Shown one piece after another: positions 61,201 to 64,000 of a stretch of DNA of 64,000 nt (position 1 is the first letter of the stretch; each line of letters opens with the position of its first letter). The notes below the pieces were generated by a model that saw nothing but the letters and a program-made list of their open reading frames with translations, searched no databases and was not told the DNA's origin. This DNA is from Brevipalpus yothersi (lineage: Eukaryota; Arthropoda; Arachnida; Trombidiformes; Tenuipalpidae), in contig QZCP01000667.1 in the NCBI GenBank assembly GCA_003956705.1, forward strand, positions 530,102-594,101, given 5' to 3'. The position numbers and the translations under genes are program-made.

Positions 61201-64000
61201 CAAATGTACTCTCCGCTATCTTCCACGAAAAGATCGAGAATATCCAAGATTACTATGCCAAAATCGTGGAAAGTTCGGAATCGATGTCCACTGGGTACCA
61301 ATTTACCATTATGGTACCATTCAACTTTCAGGTTAGGATCATTTGTAGGTGTAAGTTGAGCTTCGAAATGAGCCGAATGACTTTCTGACACGTTGGTAAC
61401 AGATCGAATATGAGTGATAAATTTAGGAGCCTGTTCAATGTAATCATCTTTGATTGTACTCTTCTGGTATCTTGTTTGACTCTCCAAATGGGCAATCTGT
61501 TCCAAACTGTTCGGTTGTAGAGGATCTCGCACCACATTGGCACCAATATCGGTTATTTCAAGTGTACATCGTGTCATATCAGTGCCATACTTATTTGTTG
61601 CCACACACACATATTCTCCTCTATCTTGTTCATTGACAAAAGATATGTCCATCAATACAAAACCAAAATCATTAAGTGTTTTGATTCGTGAACTTTCTCT
61701 CAATTCTTGTCCATTGTGGAACCATTTTACCACCAATTCAGGATCAGTTTTAGGCACAAGCATACATTCAAAATGAGCTGAACTGCCCTCTCTCACACTG
61801 ACCGAACGTAATTGACTTAAAAATTTAGGCTTTTCACCTTTCTCGCGATGAACAATGCCCAAAGTTACCGAGGTGGATGCCTGACCCCACTTATTGGTGG
61901 CTCGACACACATATTCACCCATATCTTCAAATCTGATATCAATTATTTCCAACAATACAAAACCAAAGGCATAAAATGTTCGTGCTCTATGACCTTGCTT
62001 CAAAGGTTGACCATTGAAGTACCATTCTACTTGCATCGTTTGATCACCAATCGGTTCTAATCGAGCCTCGAAATGGGCTGAATCACCTTCACTCATATTT
62101 GCCAATGGCTTAGGTTGACTTGTGAACACCGGTGGACGTCCATCTTCCGGTGCTATGATAGCATCAGTTCGTTGCAACGATCGTTCCAAACGTTCAATTT
62201 CATCGAGTCCACGTTGTCCTTCCGGATGTAAAGTTTCCAGTATAACACGATCATCTTTGGTCACAACCACAATGGTGGTCGATGTGAATGCTTCACCTTG
62301 TAAATTTTTAGCTTTACATGTCCAAATTCCACTATCTCGATTGCAAACATCCTTAATGTCGAGCAGTATGTAGCCAAATTCATTCCTCTGGACAAATCGA
62401 GATCCCCATTCAGCTGGAACACCATTCAAAAACCATTCTATGGTCAATTGTGGATCACTCCATGGTTCTACACGACATTCGAGATGCAGTGTATGAGTCT
62501 CTTCGACTGTGAAATTTTCCTTCAAAGGTACAATAAAGTATGGCTTTGGATAAGGTACTTCAGGCATCACAGCAGGCATATAGTTTGATCGTGCTTCGAG
62601 AGCTTGAATTTTTTCAACCACTTCATCTCCTGATGGATGCTGTGATGTCAATATGATGGATGATTTTGAGTGTACTTTCAGTGAGCCTGAGGTCACCGCT
62701 TGACCTTTCGAATTGACCGCTCTAACGGTATAGATTCCAGAATCCTCTGGATAACAGCAGTATATGTCCACGGTAACATAGCCGAAATCATTTTGAACCT
62801 TGAATCGTGATCCACTGCCCAGTGGACGATTATTGTGGAAAACTTCGATTCGAAGTGTATTGTCTCGGGATGGCTCGACACGACATTCGAAATGAGCCTT
62901 TTCACCTTCTCGAATTTCAACACTATTCAATTGGGTTATGAAAAGTGGAGCCGAAAATTCTGGTTCAACAGATTCTTCTCGTGTGTAATGAGTTGATTCG
63001 AGTCGTCGAATTTTTCGTAAACTTTCGGGATGTTCAGTACCAAGGACAAGGCTTTCATGACCTTTTCCAAGAGTGTGAGAGAGAAAGAAGATGAATGATA
63101 ATTCATTATGGTTGATGACAGACAAATGAACTAGAACTTACCCTCAATTCTAACGGTACAGTTTGATACTGCTTCTCCTGCTTCATTGACAGCTCGACAT
63201 GTGTATACACCAGAATCATCCGGCCGAACACCGATAATATCTAAACTTACGACTCCAAATTCAAATCTGGTAACAATTCTGTTTGCTTCCAAAAGTGGGT
63301 CACCATTCTTGTACCATTGTATTTGTAGCCTATCATCATCAGTTGGCTCAACAGCCCCTCTGATGTTCAACTTTTGGCCTTCCACTAGATTTTTTTGGCA
63401 AGTCAAGTGACGAGTGAATCGAGGAGGTCTCATTAATCTACTCTCAATCTGTTCTGGAATCCTCTGTTGCCTCATCTCCATTCGTTGGGTTTTCACATGA
63501 GCTTCTGGATGTAAACTAGTCTCATCCACTTCCATTGATGTGGCCATATTTGATCGATCATCTCGACTGATTGTTCGCCGGATAGATCGTCCAGATTGAT
63601 CAAATTCTTCGTTAATATCGAGAACTATGATACTTGCATCACTGTTGTTGAAGAATGACTGGGAACCTTGATTGCCAGAAAAAGAGGTAATAAAAAGTTA
63701 ATTTGGATATGTATCAATTTCGATGATTCATAGAAGGACTGGGAAAGAAAATTTGGTTTACTCACCAGAATTCAAGAGTGCTAAATTGGCATCTGAGCGT
63801 GGTCTTACATTCAATGATGTAACGAAGCGAGCTTGTCCAAGGGCATTTCGAGCGAAAACTTCGATAACACCATGATCATATTGTCGAGTATGAGGAATAT
63901 CCAAATGATATGATCCATCATAGCTGAGCTTGAAACGTGACCCATTCACAATGTTGGTTCCATTTAGAACCCAAAAAACTTTCGGTCTTGGATGTCCATC
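52282..64000 (-). CDS. sls: Sallimus/kettin-type giant Ig muscle protein (3' part)
   Basis: Eleven exons join in phase, from the right edge: 64000(partial)-63766, 63666-63142, 63061-60734, 60631-58304, 58237-55082, 54987-54139, 54065-53893, 53819-53352, 53262-53133, 53041-52601 and 52496-52282, ending in a stop. They encode about 3615 residues. About 27 I-set Ig domains are visible. Those up to 54139 mostly alternate with linkers of about 35 residues (e.g. SKSSIILTPQHPMGDQAIEK), the hallmark of kettin. The last three Ig domains have no such linker; they follow a Glu/Lys-rich segment (AWYDQQMARYQKDRKETELE-like) and Gln-rich sequence. Typical motifs are DSGIYTCRAVN and AHFECRVEP. Kettin is an isoform of fly sallimus that binds actin and alpha-actinin at the Z-disc. 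All large-exon introns are phase 1. The 5' part is outside the window. Confidence 0.93.
55905..58237 (-). repeat. sls: Kettin six-Ig super-module, copy 3 (fused with two further Ig domains)
   Basis: The first about 2.3 kb of exon 58237-55082 repeats the same six-Ig order (RESLVLGTEHPESLQKI at the start, APVFIKQLDNPPHLKEG as the sixth Ig). In this copy there is no intron after the sixth Ig; the frame runs on through linker ESKRSIILESQ into two more Ig domains. Confidence 0.85.
58304..60631 (-). repeat. sls: Kettin six-Ig super-module, copy 2 (one exon)
   Basis: This 2328-base symmetric phase 1-1 exon encodes six Ig-linker units in a fixed order. The units open respectively with APVFITQLNNVELKEG, PYFVVPLQQNFTVQEG, PPVFTSQPKPLANISEG, KPQFTTQLQSLSLREG, APKFITQIQTVTNAIES and APVFTKQLENPPITKE. 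It starts with RENLVLGTEHPDSLQKI and ends at VEG before the donor. Confidence 0.9.
60734..63061 (-). repeat. sls: Kettin six-Ig super-module, copy 1 (one exon)
   Basis: Exactly the same length (2328 bases), phase and Ig order as the neighbouring exon 58304-60631. It begins HESLVLGTEHPESLRKI and ends VEG. Protein similarity to copy 2 is high throughout, with the second Ig the most diverged (YFIVPLKENFTVEETHTL). Confidence 0.9.

Noticed and set aside
1..64000. CRISPR arrays, bacterial operons, transposon open frames, tRNA and rRNA genes
   Set aside because: None was recognised by eye. Repeats are simple-sequence or exon duplications, and no A/B-box pair or transposase/reverse-transcriptase motif was seen.

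Overview
This is eukaryotic nuclear DNA from an arthropod. The coding genes are split by GT-AG introns, and the set includes arthropod-type orthologues of split ends (spen), thin (a TRIM/NHL protein) and sallimus/kettin. Compact genes, many introns of 60-100 bases and abundant (GA)n/(CT)n microsatellites would suit a mite. That placement is inference; no marker in the window fixes the species. A 191-base run of N inside a (CT)n tract shows this is a scaffolded assembly.

Layout, left to right: (1) 397-493, minus strand, a probable first coding exon of a secreted protein whose remainder was not located. (2) 1617-4825, plus, a SCAF4/SCAF8-like RNA polymerase II CTD-binding protein in seven exons. 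(3) 5577-11531, minus, nuclear pore glycoprotein gp210 in two exons, convergent with SCAF. (4) 12109-14205, minus, a single-exon WWE-SAM-DDHD phospholipase. (5) 15685-29660, plus, spen: four RRMs, one 11.15-kb exon of low-complexity sequence and a C-terminal SPOC domain, divergent from the phospholipase. (6) 29986-45292, minus, thin: RING, B-box-like zinc finger and coiled coil in one large 5' exon, and a six-bladed NHL propeller in the 3' exons, with long microsatellite-rich introns and a second, acidic terminal exon. (7) 45293-52281, about 7 kb without a confident gene but with two decayed immunoglobulin exons near 51.0-51.6 kb. (8) 52282-64000, minus and running off the right edge, a kettin/sallimus-type giant muscle protein with about 27 Ig domains in the window.

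Two functional groups are visible. SCAF4/8, gp210 and spen act in nuclear RNA biology and nuclear envelope architecture. Thin and sallimus/kettin are both sarcomere/Z-disc-associated in flies, and here they are neighbours on the same strand. Exon boundaries were set by hand from GT-AG signals and checked for continuous reading phase; the one unresolved junction is the donor that leaves the large thin exon.

The most unusual signals are: a near-identical six-Ig super-module in kettin present three times, two of the copies as exons of exactly equal length, with a 140-base stretch of perfect identity between two copies; fossil Ig exons beyond the kettin stop codon; a 2.5-copy internal repeat of about 230 residues in spen; and mutually exclusive-looking 3' ends of thin.
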